Below are positions 47,161 through 54,843 of a stretch of 64,000 nucleotides of DNA, piece by piece. The DNA comes from Flavobacteriales bacterium (GTDB lineage Bacteria; Bacteroidota; Bacteroidia; Flavobacteriales; Flavobacteriaceae). Where the stretch lies: positions 1 through 64,000 of the forward strand of contig JAGXRF010000064.1 in the NCBI GenBank assembly GCA_018335925.1, written 5' to 3'. Each line of letters begins with the position of its first letter. Position 1 is the stretch's first letter. The notes below the pieces were generated by a model. The model ran no database searches and was not told the origin of the DNA. It saw nothing but the letters and a program-made list of their open reading frames with translations. Position numbers and translations under genes: made by a program.

Positions 47161-48212
47161 AAAACTTAGGGCTTTTTAATAAAATGGTATTTATTGCAAA
47201 TTTGTTGCTCATTATTGCAACGTTTGCGGGATATACGCTGCCCTATTTGGCTCCTAAATTGTTTCCAATTTTATCGGTATTTACCTTGGCATTGCCCTTT
47301 TTTATTGTGCTTAATTTGTTCTTCTTTTTGTATTGGTTGCTATTGTTTAAAAAACAAATGATTTTTTCGGGAGTAGTTTTGCTTATAGGAATAACATTTA
47401 TCAACAAACTTTACAAATTTGCTTCTTATGAAGTAGAAAAGGCCCCTTCGGACCTCACCGTAATGTCATACAACGTTCGATTGTTTAATTTATACAAATG
47501 GATAGATCGAGATGATATCGATTTAAAAATTAGCGAGTTAATTAAAGAGCAAAATCCGGATATTATTTGTATCCAAGAATATTCTGAAAACAATCGTGTA
47601 GATTTTAAGCTGTACCCCGAGCGACATTTATTTGCAGAAGGTAAAAAAACTTTATTGGGACACGGAATTTTCTCCAAATTTCCCATATTTAACAAAGGAA
47701 AAATCGATTTTCCGAATTCTACCAACAATGCCTCTTTTGCCGATATCAAAAGAGGAAAAGACACCATCAGGGTGTATAGCATTCACTTACAATCTATTCG
47801 AATAACTCCGGAAGTAGAGGAATTAGACAAAGATATCCAAAAAGTAAATGAGCATCAATCCAAACGAATGTTTAAAAGTATTTCCAAGGCTTTTCGCGAC
47901 CAACAAGAACAAGCAGAAATCATTCGTGAACACATCAACCAATCTCCATATAAAGTGGTAGTTTGTGGTGACATGAATAATAGTGCCTTTTCTTACGTTT
48001 ATCGCACCGTAAAAGGCAATTTAAACGATGGTTTTGAAGAAGCAGGAAAAGGATTTGGTAAAACGTATTTCTTTAAATACTATCCTGCCAGAATCGATTA
48101 TATTTTTGCAGATGCTAGATGGGAAGTGAAAACTTTTGAAACTTTTTCCGACTTTAAAAACTCCGATCATGTACCTATCATGATTCGATTAGGGACAGAG
48201 AAATCAATTTAA
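47157..48212 (+). CDS. Endonuclease/exonuclease/phosphatase family protein
   Basis: 351 aa. Two or three N-terminal transmembrane helices (residues 10-85), then an EEP domain: VMSYNVRLFN (Asn), CIQEYSENN (catalytic Glu), YSIHLQS, VVCGDMNN, and the closing SDHVPIM. The N-terminal membrane segment suggests a lipid or nucleotide phosphodiester substrate at the inner membrane. GTG start overlaps the rhomboid stop; an in-frame ATG is at 47184. Tail overlaps TerB by 9 bp. Confidence 0.88.
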   Translation: MKNLGLFNKMVFIANLLLIIATFAGYTLPYLAPKLFPILSVFTLALPFFIVLNLFFFLYWLLLFKKQMIFSGVVLLIGITFINKLYKFASYEVEKAPSDLTVMSYNVRLFNLYKWIDRDDIDLKISELIKEQNPDIICIQEYSENNRVDFKLYPERHLFAEGKKTLLGHGIFSKFPIFNKGKIDFPNSTNNASFADIKRGKDTIRVYSIHLQSIRITPEVEELDKDIQKVNEHQSKRMFKSISKAFRDQQEQAEIIREHINQSPYKVVVCGDMNNSAFSYVYRTVKGNLNDGFEEAGKGFGKTYFFKYYPARIDYIFADARWEVKTFETFSDFKNSDHVPIMIRLGTEKSI

Positions 48213-48605
48213 TTGGTCTCTAAATAATTCTAACAAATGCTTAGGGTCTAACATTTTTGTAGGACTCTCGTCCATAGCCAACAAAACCTTTTTTACTGCC
48301 ATTGGATTTAAACCTAAATTGATGGCAACGTTTTTTAAGAAAGAAACTTCTTCCTCTAATTTATGATGGTCTGAGTGCATCAACAAAGCCAAACGATAAA
48401 ACTGTTCTATTCTTTGAAATTCGGTCTTTAAAACCACTTTAGGAGCCTCTACGTGGAACAATTCTTTAAAGTCTTCCTCACGTACCTGAAATTCTTCTGC
48501 AATCATTTGAATAAACTGGTATTCTCTTTCGTGTACTTTGCCATCAATTTGCGACAAAGCAATCATTTCATCTAAAATGCTCAGTTTTTCTTTATAGGTT
48601 AACAT
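48204..48605 (-). CDS. TerB family (tellurite resistance-like) protein
   Basis: 133 aa, all-helical. LSILDEMIALSQIDGKVHER and the repeated aspartate loop EYQFIQMIAEEF match the TerB/DjlA-N fold, a metal-binding helical domain. No other ter genes are visible, so a tellurite role is not implied. Confidence 0.78.
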   Translation of the reverse strand: MLTYKEKLSILDEMIALSQIDGKVHEREYQFIQMIAEEFQVREEDFKELFHVEAPKVVLKTEFQRIEQFYRLALLMHSDHHKLEEEVSFLKNVAINLGLNPMAVKKVLLAMDESPTKMLDPKHLLELFRDQLN

Positions 48606-48611
48606 AATTTG

Positions 48612-48619
48612 TATTTTTG
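48612..48619 (+). promoter_or_regulatory. -7 box for the esterase gene
   Basis: TATTTTTG, 18 bp before the ATG at 48638. It excludes the in-frame TTG at 48617 as a start. Confidence 0.6.
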
Positions 48620-48637
48620 GCTAAAATAAAAAAAATC

Positions 48638-49435
48638 ATGAAGTTTTGGGTATTGGCTCTGGTAATCGGGATCGTTTTATTGCTTGGCATCGGAAAATTG
48701 TTAGCCCAAAACCGTGTATTTTCTATCGAAATAGACTCTAAAAACTTAGGTGAGAAAAGAAAAATATGGATATATCTTCCAAAAAATTATACTGAAACTT
48801 CCGAAAAATATCCGGTGTTGTATATGCACGATGCCCAAAACTTGTTTGACTCCAAACTATCCTTTGCAGGAGAATGGGAAGTGGATGAAACTTTGGATAG
48901 TTTGTTTGCAAAAGTGGTGGTGGTAGGAATAGAACATGGCAACCAAAAACGATTGGAGGAATTAACTCCATTTCCGCATGAAAAATACGGTGGAGGAAAA
49001 GCAGACACTTATTTAAAATTTGTAACAGAGGAAGTTTTGCCTTACATTAATAGCAATTACCGAACCAAAACAGATGCTGCAAATACTTGGATGATGGGAA
49101 GTTCGTTGGGTGGTTTGGTTTCTTTTTATGCTGCCATACAACATCCCGATATTTTTGGAAAAGTAGGTGTCTTCTCCCCTAGCTTTTGGTTTTCTGACCA
49201 AATTTATGCCTTGGTAAAAATGCAAAAAAACATTTCTAATCAGTTTTATTTGATGTGTGGTGACAGCGAAAGTAACGACATGGTTCCAGACCTGGAAAAA
49301 ATGATTTTATTGCTGAAAACCAAAATTCAAAATAAAGAACAATTACATTACCATGTGGTTGCTGGAGGCAAACACCACGAAAAACTTTGGAGAGACGAGT
49401 TTAAAGCTGCTTTTTTGTGGATGTATCAGGATTGA
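48638..49435 (+). CDS. Esterase, alpha/beta hydrolase (EsterD-like)
   Basis: 265 aa with an N-terminal hydrophobic signal segment (residues 1-22). Serine hydrolase of the putative esterase family: MHDAQNLFD, the nucleophile elbow MMGSSLGGLVSFYAA, VFSPSFWFSD and the terminal HVVAGGKHHEKLW (His). Possibly acts on siderophore or sugar esters in the envelope; not determinable here. Confidence 0.88.
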   Translation: MKFWVLALVIGIVLLLGIGKLLAQNRVFSIEIDSKNLGEKRKIWIYLPKNYTETSEKYPVLYMHDAQNLFDSKLSFAGEWEVDETLDSLFAKVVVVGIEHGNQKRLEELTPFPHEKYGGGKADTYLKFVTEEVLPYINSNYRTKTDAANTWMMGSSLGGLVSFYAAIQHPDIFGKVGVFSPSFWFSDQIYALVKMQKNISNQFYLMCGDSESNDMVPDLEKMILLLKTKIQNKEQLHYHVVAGGKHHEKLWRDEFKAAFLWMYQD

Positions 49436-49462
49436 GGTAAAGGGTGGAATGTAATTCAACTA

Positions 49463-49867
49463 TTAATCCGCTTTGACCATTTCCCCACTAATTATACAAA
49501 TATCTAACCAATTAATTGGTCCCTCTTTTAGGTTTTTGCTGAAACAAAAACTATATTTTCCTTTTCCAATCTTTTTCAAAGTTATTAGTTCATCCTCTTT
49601 TAACTCGTCAGTTTGAATTTCAAATCCTTCTTTACCAGTAACTTTAAGATATTTATAATCAGCAAGACTTATTAAATTCCCATATTTAACTTTGCCATTA
49701 ATTTCTTTTCCATTTCGAAAAAGTTTTTTGTAAACACTATCATTAAATGTTATTACATATTGCTCTTCATTTTGGTTGGTGACAACGCGATATTTTCCAT
49801 TCAATTTACTCTCTGATTGTTGAAAGTTAAAGAGTAAGATACTTGAAATTAAAAAAAATATTCTCAT
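49463..49867 (-). CDS. Secreted hypothetical protein
   Basis: 134 aa. N-terminal signal peptide (residues 1-19) and a small beta-rich domain: KYRVVTNQNEEQYVITFND. No family recognised. Minus strand, at the left end of the accessory block. Low GC like its neighbours. Confidence 0.65.
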   Translation of the reverse strand: MRIFFLISSILLFNFQQSESKLNGKYRVVTNQNEEQYVITFNDSVYKKLFRNGKEINGKVKYGNLISLADYKYLKVTGKEGFEIQTDELKEDELITLKKIGKGKYSFCFSKNLKEGPINWLDICIISGEMVKAD

Positions 49868-49959
49868 GTGTTATTTTATTAGCTTGATTTCAAGTCAAAT
49901 TATAGGTCACTTTTACTTCTTTTTAGAATACTGTAAGGAGCCATGGAAATTTTAATATT

Positions 49960-49970
49960 ATGTTGCAAAA
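49960..49970 (-). other. Possible remnant of a fourth cassette site
   Basis: On the minus strand TTTTGCAACAT is identical to the 5' arm of the element at 50911, but the 3' arm is missing. It lies 70 bp beyond the stop of the 50040 gene. May be a decayed cassette site or chance. Confidence 0.25.
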
Positions 49971-50039
49971 CAATTAAAGTATGTATGTAAACGTGAGTTC
50001 GACATAAGAAATACATGCAAATTTTTGTTTGTGTATGTT

Positions 50040-50489
50040 TTATTTAAATTTAATAAATCTGAGAATTAATTCATCAAATTCATTTTCATTCTTTGGATTG
50101 TTTTTAAAACCTAAATTTAGAATTAACGGTTGTTCATTGATAATCCCAAATGCTAGGATTCGATATTTTAATGTACTCTTCTCCAAAAAATATTTTCTCC
50201 CTATAAAACTTTCATTACACGAGGTAAACTCAATATCTTCAACTTCTGTTGATTGCAATTCAATTCCTAATTGATCAAATATTTCCAATTTCATGTTATT
50301 GCTAAAACTTTTAGCTGGAAGGTAAATCCATTGAGCTGAAAAATTATCATTTTCAATTTTAAATTCAGAAGGTGAGTTATAGTTGCTTGGAACTTCAATT
50401 TCAATTTTAGCATAATCTATTTTTTTCATCTGTGCGTTAACAAAGAGGAAATTAAATATTAAAATCAATATATATACTCTTACCTTCAT
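50040..50489 (-). CDS. Secreted hypothetical protein
   Basis: 149 aa. Signal peptide at residues 1-19 (cleavage after VNA), then a beta-rich domain of about 125 aa with FIGRKYFLEKSTLKYRILAF. No family recognised. It lies between the third cassette-site candidate and a possible remnant, so it could be a fourth cassette gene. Confidence 0.65.
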   Translation of the reverse strand: MKVRVYILILIFNFLFVNAQMKKIDYAKIEIEVPSNYNSPSEFKIENDNFSAQWIYLPAKSFSNNMKLEIFDQLGIELQSTEVEDIEFTSCNESFIGRKYFLEKSTLKYRILAFGIINEQPLILNLGFKNNPKNENEFDELILRFIKFK

Positions 50490-50506
50490 AACTTTTTCTT
50501 ATAATT

Positions 50507-50581
50507 TAAAAACGTTCGTTACTTTACAAAGTTCTGTTCAGATAAAATCGGGAAACATGTTGCAAAGTAGTGGTGGCAGTA
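50507..50581 (-). repeat. attC-like element 1
   Basis: Read on the minus strand it starts TACTGCCACCAC, 3 nt after the stop codon of the 50585 gene, and ends with ACG|TTTT. Stem arms CTACTTTGCAA and TTGTAAAGTAA pair over 10 of 11 positions (one G-T). Its start is near-complementary (TACTGCCA) to the 5' boundary of the same gene unit. Confidence 0.7.
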
Positions 50582-50584
50582 GTA

Positions 50585-50881
50585 CTAATATATAAATTTT
50601 CCAAAGTAAATTCCACTAATAATTGTCACCGTAAAACTTGCATATAAATAACTTCGTCCAATTATCTTGTCTTTTGAATTTACATTCTTATAAATACCAT
50701 AAATTAACGGTGATAAAATCAAAATTACGAACGATATTTTTTCTGTCATAATTGCTTTTTCGGAACTTGCTCCAGCCCCTGAACCAAAATATAAAAACAA
50801 TAACATTCCAAGTAGAAAAAAACAACCAATCAAAATAATTGATTCAATTAAGAATGTAAGCAAAAACAAGCGTAAATTCAT
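50585..50881 (-). CDS. Small membrane protein (cassette gene)
   Basis: 98 aa with three predicted transmembrane helices (about 5-32, 46-62, 76-95) and a small glycine/serine loop GSGAGASSEKA. No family recognised. Flanked by attC-like elements 1 and 2 in the manner of an integron cassette. No other evidence of function. Confidence 0.6.
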   Translation of the reverse strand: MNLRLFLLTFLIESIILIGCFFLLGMLLFLYFGSGAGASSEKAIMTEKISFVILILSPLIYGIYKNVNSKDKIIGRSYLYASFTVTIISGIYFGKFIY

Positions 50882-50910
50882 TTTAAAGTTATTTTAGTTA
50901 AGCATTACTG

Positions 50911-50987
50911 CCAACGTATGCTACTTTGCTTAGTGCTGTCAGGATAAAATCGGAAAGCATGTTGCAAAATAGTTATTGGTAGCTGCC
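50911..50987 (-). repeat. attC-like element 2
   Basis: Minus strand GGCAGCTACCAATAAC to ACG|TTGG. Stem arms CTATTTTGC and GCAAAGTAG pair, then TGCT/AGCA after a bulge. It lies 45 bp after the Fic stop codon. Highly similar to elements 1 and 3 in its core. Confidence 0.75.
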
Positions 50988-51032
50988 TTTCTTTGTTTGT
51001 CGTGTTGTTTTCCATTCACTTGTCAATGCTCC

Positions 51033-52076
51033 TTACTCAATTATTTTCCAATGTCCTGTTTTGTCACTGCCAATTCGTTCTATTTTTCCATTGTCTCTAA
51101 GTTCTTTAATTTTTCGTCTTACAGTGCTTAAACTCATTTTTAAGCGTTCGCTAATTTCCTTAGCTGTTATTTTGTTGTCTTGCTGAATTAACGAAAATAC
51201 AGTGTCATTTACAGTGTCAATTTGTGGTTTTACAGTGTCATTTACAGTGTCAGCAAGAATGTGCATTTCACGGTTCTTGAGTGAAAAATTCCCTTTAAGT
51301 TGTAGGTTTGTTAGAAAACGGATTAAGAACTTTTCTGTCCTATAAATGCCCCTTGACAAGTCTTCGTAGTTAGCTCTTACCAAGGCATTTCGGAAATACC
51401 AAGAGTGATCGGCAAACAAGTCGTTGTTAACTTTTTTGAATCCTAATTTTCGCAAATACTTGATTAAAAATAAAGCGGTTGTTCGTGTGTTACCTTCACC
51501 AAAAATATGGATTTGCCACAAGTTTGAAATAAAGTGAGCTATGTGTTCTATAATTTCTTGTTCGCTTAGTCCTTTGTAACTAAATTTCCTTTCCTGCTCA
51601 AAGTCGTATTCTAAGGTTGCTCTCAAACTGTCAGCACTTGCATAAAGAACAGTTTCTCCGTTCAACACCCATTCTTTTTTTGTGATGTTGTAATCACGAA
51701 TTTTTCCTGCGAATTTGTAAATACCTATAAACAACCTGCGATGAATGTTCAAGTATTCTGCCGGTGAAAATGTAAAGGTTTGTTCACTCAACATTTCAGC
51801 AATTCTTGCAGAAACTTTGTCTGCTTCTTCGGTTCTGTCTTCGTCTAATTTGGTTGTCCCGATAGTTATCGGGAGTTGTTGGTAGTAAGTTTCTATGCGT
51901 TTTTTTACTTCGTCAAAAGTAATGTCGCCTTCAATATTTTGTTTGGCCGTTTCAATAAGATATTCAGATGTTTTTAAACCGTCCACTTGTTGCAAGCCAA
52001 TAGCCGTTTTCCAAACTTTTGCTTTCTCTGCTTTGTTCGGCTCGCCTTGTCTTAAATATTCATCAAAGTTTTCCAT
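51033..52076 (-). CDS. Fic family AMP/nucleotidyl-transferase-like protein with HTH (cassette gene)
   Basis: 347 aa. The Fic core motif reads HIFGEGNTRT (190-199), the GNGR type with the second G replaced by T. An N-terminal helix with QNIEGDITFDE (46-56) resembles the VbhA-type inhibitory segment. The C-terminal winged helix (about 295-347: AKEISERLKMSLSTVRRKI) is a DNA-binding domain preceded by a twice-repeated DTVNDTV. Fic proteins AMPylate targets; such proteins often act as self-inhibited toxins or regulators. Flanked by attC-like elements 2 and 3. Confidence 0.88.
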   Translation of the reverse strand: MENFDEYLRQGEPNKAEKAKVWKTAIGLQQVDGLKTSEYLIETAKQNIEGDITFDEVKKRIETYYQQLPITIGTTKLDEDRTEEADKVSARIAEMLSEQTFTFSPAEYLNIHRRLFIGIYKFAGKIRDYNITKKEWVLNGETVLYASADSLRATLEYDFEQERKFSYKGLSEQEIIEHIAHFISNLWQIHIFGEGNTRTTALFLIKYLRKLGFKKVNNDLFADHSWYFRNALVRANYEDLSRGIYRTEKFLIRFLTNLQLKGNFSLKNREMHILADTVNDTVKPQIDTVNDTVFSLIQQDNKITAKEISERLKMSLSTVRRKIKELRDNGKIERIGSDKTGHWKIIE

Positions 52077-52200
52077 TAGTTATTTTTGCAAAGGTCGTTT
52101 TTTCTTTTCTTCTTTATTGTTTAAATTAACGAATCTGACAATGAAAACTTCCTTTTTTTTCTGTTTGCCATTGAGTGTAGTATCGTCAAAAGGATAGCCT

Positions 52201-52271
52201 CCATCGTATGCTACTTTACATAGTGCTGTCAGGATAAAAACGGGAAGCATGATGCAAAGTAGGGGTTAGGC
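52201..52271 (-). repeat. attC-like element 3
   Basis: Minus strand begins with GCCTAAC (matches RYYYAAC) four bases after the exonuclease stop codon and ends ACG|ATGG. Stem arms CTACTTTGCAT and ATGTAAAGTAG pair over 11 positions (one G-T), then TGCT/AGCA after a 2-nt internal loop. It is the best of the three. Confidence 0.78.
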
Positions 52272-52275
52272 TAAG

Positions 52276-53154
52276 TTATTTTTCAGATATTTTATGAGAT
52301 TCATAAAGTGCAATGAAATCAGATTCTTTTAGTATCCTTATATTATGTCCATTCTTTTTTAATTCCTCTGCTTTTATATGTTTTGAACTTTTCTCTTTTC
52401 CTCCAAGTTTACTTAAATCTTGGTCGCCAACAACAAGTAAAGTTGTTTGTTTAGTAACACCGTTAACTACTTTACAACCAATTTCAGATGCTAATGCTGA
52501 AGCTTCAATTCTTGAAATTTGTAATGAACCTGTAAAAACTAAAACTTCCCCGAATAGACTACCATCTGGGTTACCATCTTTGGAAATAGAATCACTATAG
52601 TTTTTAGAATCTGCTAAAAATGGTTTATTAAGCCTTATAATCCAATCATCAATCGTGTTCCCTTTTTCTTTAATAGCCGAAAGTAAAATATGAGCACTTG
52701 CTTTAGCGTCTTCTAACGCATCATGATGATTAAAATTGTAATTTAATTTTTTGCAAACATTTGCAAGTCCATAACCTTTATTAGCAAATTCCTCCCAACA
52801 TCTTCTTGATACTTTAGCGGTATCAATCCAATTATTTTTAATTGTAGGTAATCCATATTTCTCACATGTTCGATTTATTGAGACTCTGTCAAAATGAGTG
52901 TGACAAACACAAATATAGTTTTCCAAATGATGTTTTATAAATTCATAGATTTCTGTAAATTTTGGACTGTTAATTACATCTTCTTCTTTTATGTTATGTA
53001 TTGAAATATTCCAATAATCAAAATAATCCTCAGGGTTTATTAAACTAGACCACTCTTTTTTTATTTGTCCATTTTCATAAATTACAAATCCGATTTGACA
53101 AATAGATGCCATGTCAGAATTGGCAGTTTCTACGTCAATTGCCAAAAATTTCAT
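52276..53154 (-). CDS. DEDDh exonuclease with C-terminal BRCT domain (cassette gene)
   Basis: 292 aa. DnaQ-like 3'-5' exonuclease: Exo I IDVETAN (Asp7, Glu9), Exo II HTHFDR (Asp89), Exo III HHDALEDAKAS (His144, Asp149). The C-terminal 90 residues (from about 203) form a BRCT domain (LVFTGSLQISRIEASALASE). Such fusions are known in bacterial DNA-repair proteins, but the pairing with the upstream 121-aa gene is unusual. Its ATG lies 4 bp after that gene's stop. Confidence 0.88.
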   Translation of the reverse strand: MKFLAIDVETANSDMASICQIGFVIYENGQIKKEWSSLINPEDYFDYWNISIHNIKEEDVINSPKFTEIYEFIKHHLENYICVCHTHFDRVSINRTCEKYGLPTIKNNWIDTAKVSRRCWEEFANKGYGLANVCKKLNYNFNHHDALEDAKASAHILLSAIKEKGNTIDDWIIRLNKPFLADSKNYSDSISKDGNPDGSLFGEVLVFTGSLQISRIEASALASEIGCKVVNGVTKQTTLLVVGDQDLSKLGGKEKSSKHIKAEELKKNGHNIRILKESDFIALYESHKISEK

Positions 53155-53158
53155 TAGA

Positions 53159-53524
53159 TTAGTTTTTAAGTTTTTCTAAGTCCATTGTAAATGTAACTTT
53201 TACATTAGTTTTTGAGCAAGTGATAACAACTTCTTTACTAGTATCAATGTTTAAATCCTCTCCTCTAAGTCCTTGCCACATTGCAATATAGTTTAATGCT
53301 CCTATTTTCTCTTTTTTCTTTAAATTTTTTTCAACTCCACCTTTGTAGTAGAGTATAGGTAATTCTCCTCTTCTAGCTTTATCAGCTAATTCTGGTTCCT
53401 TAATTGCTAATGACTTACCAACTTCATAATTCTTAATTAGACCTTTGTCTTCATTAAGCCATGTTTCCGACCAAGTCAGATTTTTCCTTTCGGGTTCAGT
53501 TATACTTCTGTAAATCTTTGCCAT
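53159..53524 (-). CDS. Unknown protein, operon partner of the exonuclease (cassette gene)
   Basis: 121 aa, soluble and basic, no signal or membrane segment. No family recognised; contains a repeated K-rich patch KNLKKKEKIG. It starts 25 bp after the GTTAGGC core and ends 4 bp before the exonuclease ATG, so both would move as one cassette. Confidence 0.6.
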   Translation of the reverse strand: MAKIYRSITEPERKNLTWSETWLNEDKGLIKNYEVGKSLAIKEPELADKARRGELPILYYKGGVEKNLKKKEKIGALNYIAMWQGLRGEDLNIDTSKEVVITCSKTNVKVTFTMDLEKLKN

Positions 53525-53548
53525 AATTTTCGGTTTTTTTATAATATT

Positions 53549-53555
53549 GCCTAAC
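53549..53555 (-). promoter_or_regulatory. Candidate cassette 5' boundary (GTTRRRY core)
   Basis: Minus strand GTTAGGC matches the GTTRRRY core. It is 35 bp after ruvX and is an exact complement of GCCTAAC at the start of attC-like element 3, as expected for a single cassette. Confidence 0.6.
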
Positions 53556-53589
53556 TATTATACATCTCTTATAATATATACTCCTTCTC

Positions 53590-54009
53590 TTAACTAATCG
53601 CCTTTCGCAACAAATAATCTTGTAGCAAAATGGTGGCTGCAATTTGGTCCACATTGCCTTTGTTTTGCCGTTGGCTTTTTCGCATCCCACTTTGCACCAT
53701 GCTTTGAGATGCCATTTTAGAGGTAAATCGTTCATCAATCCTTACCACTTGGATATCCGGAAATTTGTTTTGAAACTCTTTTACAAATTGCTCTATTCTC
53801 CCTTGGCTCTCCGAAGGTAGTCCGTTCATTTGTAACGGCAAACCTATCACGGCTTTTACCACATTTTCTTTAATAAAATAAGTTTGTAAGTAGGTCCAAA
53901 TATCTTTGGTATCCACAGTAGTTAACGGAGAAGCAATCAACTGCAACTCGTCTGTAATAGCCAAACCAACTCGTTTGGATCCCCAATCAATGGCAATTAC
54001 TCTTGGCAT
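53590..54009 (-). CDS. ruvX: Holliday junction resolvase-like RuvX (YqgF)
   Basis: 139 aa. RNase H-like fold: AIDWGSKRVGLA (Asp7), IGLPLQMNG, ERFTSKMA (Glu), and NVDQIAATILLQ. Essential-type protein in rRNA 5' end processing or recombination. In flavobacteria I recall peptide deformylase directly downstream; here the accessory block follows instead. Confidence 0.93.
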   Translation of the reverse strand: MPRVIAIDWGSKRVGLAITDELQLIASPLTTVDTKDIWTYLQTYFIKENVVKAVIGLPLQMNGLPSESQGRIEQFVKEFQNKFPDIQVVRIDERFTSKMASQSMVQSGMRKSQRQNKGNVDQIAATILLQDYLLRKAIS

Positions 54010-54737
54010 TAGGGCATTTTTATTAAGGTTACCAACGGAGCCATTCTGCCTTTGTTTAAAGTGAGTCGGTTTTCCGATAACGAAAAATTATCCGTAGTTT
54101 CTAAAGCTTGCTTTAGTTGCTCCTCTTGTTGCATATCTGCACAAGCCATTAGGGTACTTATCATTTTTGAAAACTGAATGCCTAGCGGTTCTTTTAGCAC
54201 AAAAGCCCCACCTATGGTGTTACAACCGGCATTTCCGGAAAATCTGCCATCTGAACTAAATTTCAAAACAGGAATTTTAGCCCCTATGGTTTTTATCGGT
54301 TGTCCCATGATTTCGGTAATCTTCCATGTACCAATAATCGGACTTTGTATGGGCATCTCTTTTTTCAAGTAATATTTATCTGCCAAAGCTCCGGAAATTT
54401 TATTTCCTTGCATGTCTAATTTTACCAATTGGTTTTCTATCACCCAATAATAATCTTGGTTTGACAATTGAATTACGTTTTTTTGCTTGGTCCAACTGTA
54501 AGTCCCTGTATTGGAAATAACTTCTTGGCTTTTCCCTAAGTAGGTTGTTTCTAAAGAAAAAGTATCTTCAGCTAAGATTAATTTGGTAGCTATGCCTTCG
54601 CAATCTGCACAAGGCAAGGTTCCCACATAAGTACCTTGGTAATCTAAAGAAGTTTTTGCTTCGTGTATGTCGGAATAATTTTTTTCCGCACAACTAAACA
54701 ACAAGCATACCAATAACAGGTAAGTGAGTTTTTTCAT
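54009..54737 (-). CDS. NlpE-like plus META-domain lipoprotein
   Basis: 242 aa. Lipobox CLLFSC near 15. An NlpE-type domain follows (YVGTLPCADCEGIATKL), with the CxxC motif near 43, and a META domain at about 130-240 (FSSDGRFSGNAGCNTIGGAF, then MACADMQQE). Copper- and envelope-stress-linked NlpE is a surface sensor in E. coli; the role here is unknown. Overlaps ruvX by one base, so they share a transcript. Confidence 0.85.
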   Translation of the reverse strand: MKKLTYLLLVCLLFSCAEKNYSDIHEAKTSLDYQGTYVGTLPCADCEGIATKLILAEDTFSLETTYLGKSQEVISNTGTYSWTKQKNVIQLSNQDYYWVIENQLVKLDMQGNKISGALADKYYLKKEMPIQSPIIGTWKITEIMGQPIKTIGAKIPVLKFSSDGRFSGNAGCNTIGGAFVLKEPLGIQFSKMISTLMACADMQQEEQLKQALETTDNFSLSENRLTLNKGRMAPLVTLIKMP

Positions 54738-54831
54738 TTGCTTTTTTTTGATACATACGAATATACAAAAATTAACCCAACTTCTCGCTATTTTGCCTCC
54801 TATTTTAGCTTTTTAGTTACGGTAAAAAAAC

Positions 54832-54839
54832 TACTTTTG
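54832..54839 (+). promoter_or_regulatory. -7 box for rlmD
   Basis: TACTTTTG ends 4 bp before the ATG, so the transcript could be leaderless. Confidence 0.5.
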
Positions 54840-54843
54840 CCTT

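Noticed and set aside
48204..48605. Tellurite resistance operon
   Set aside because: Only a TerB-fold protein is present and no other ter genes.
50507..52271. Insertion-sequence ends or MITEs as explanation of the elements
   Set aside because: No transposase, no target duplications noticed, and each element is always at the 3' side of a gene with complementary boundaries; not fully excluded.
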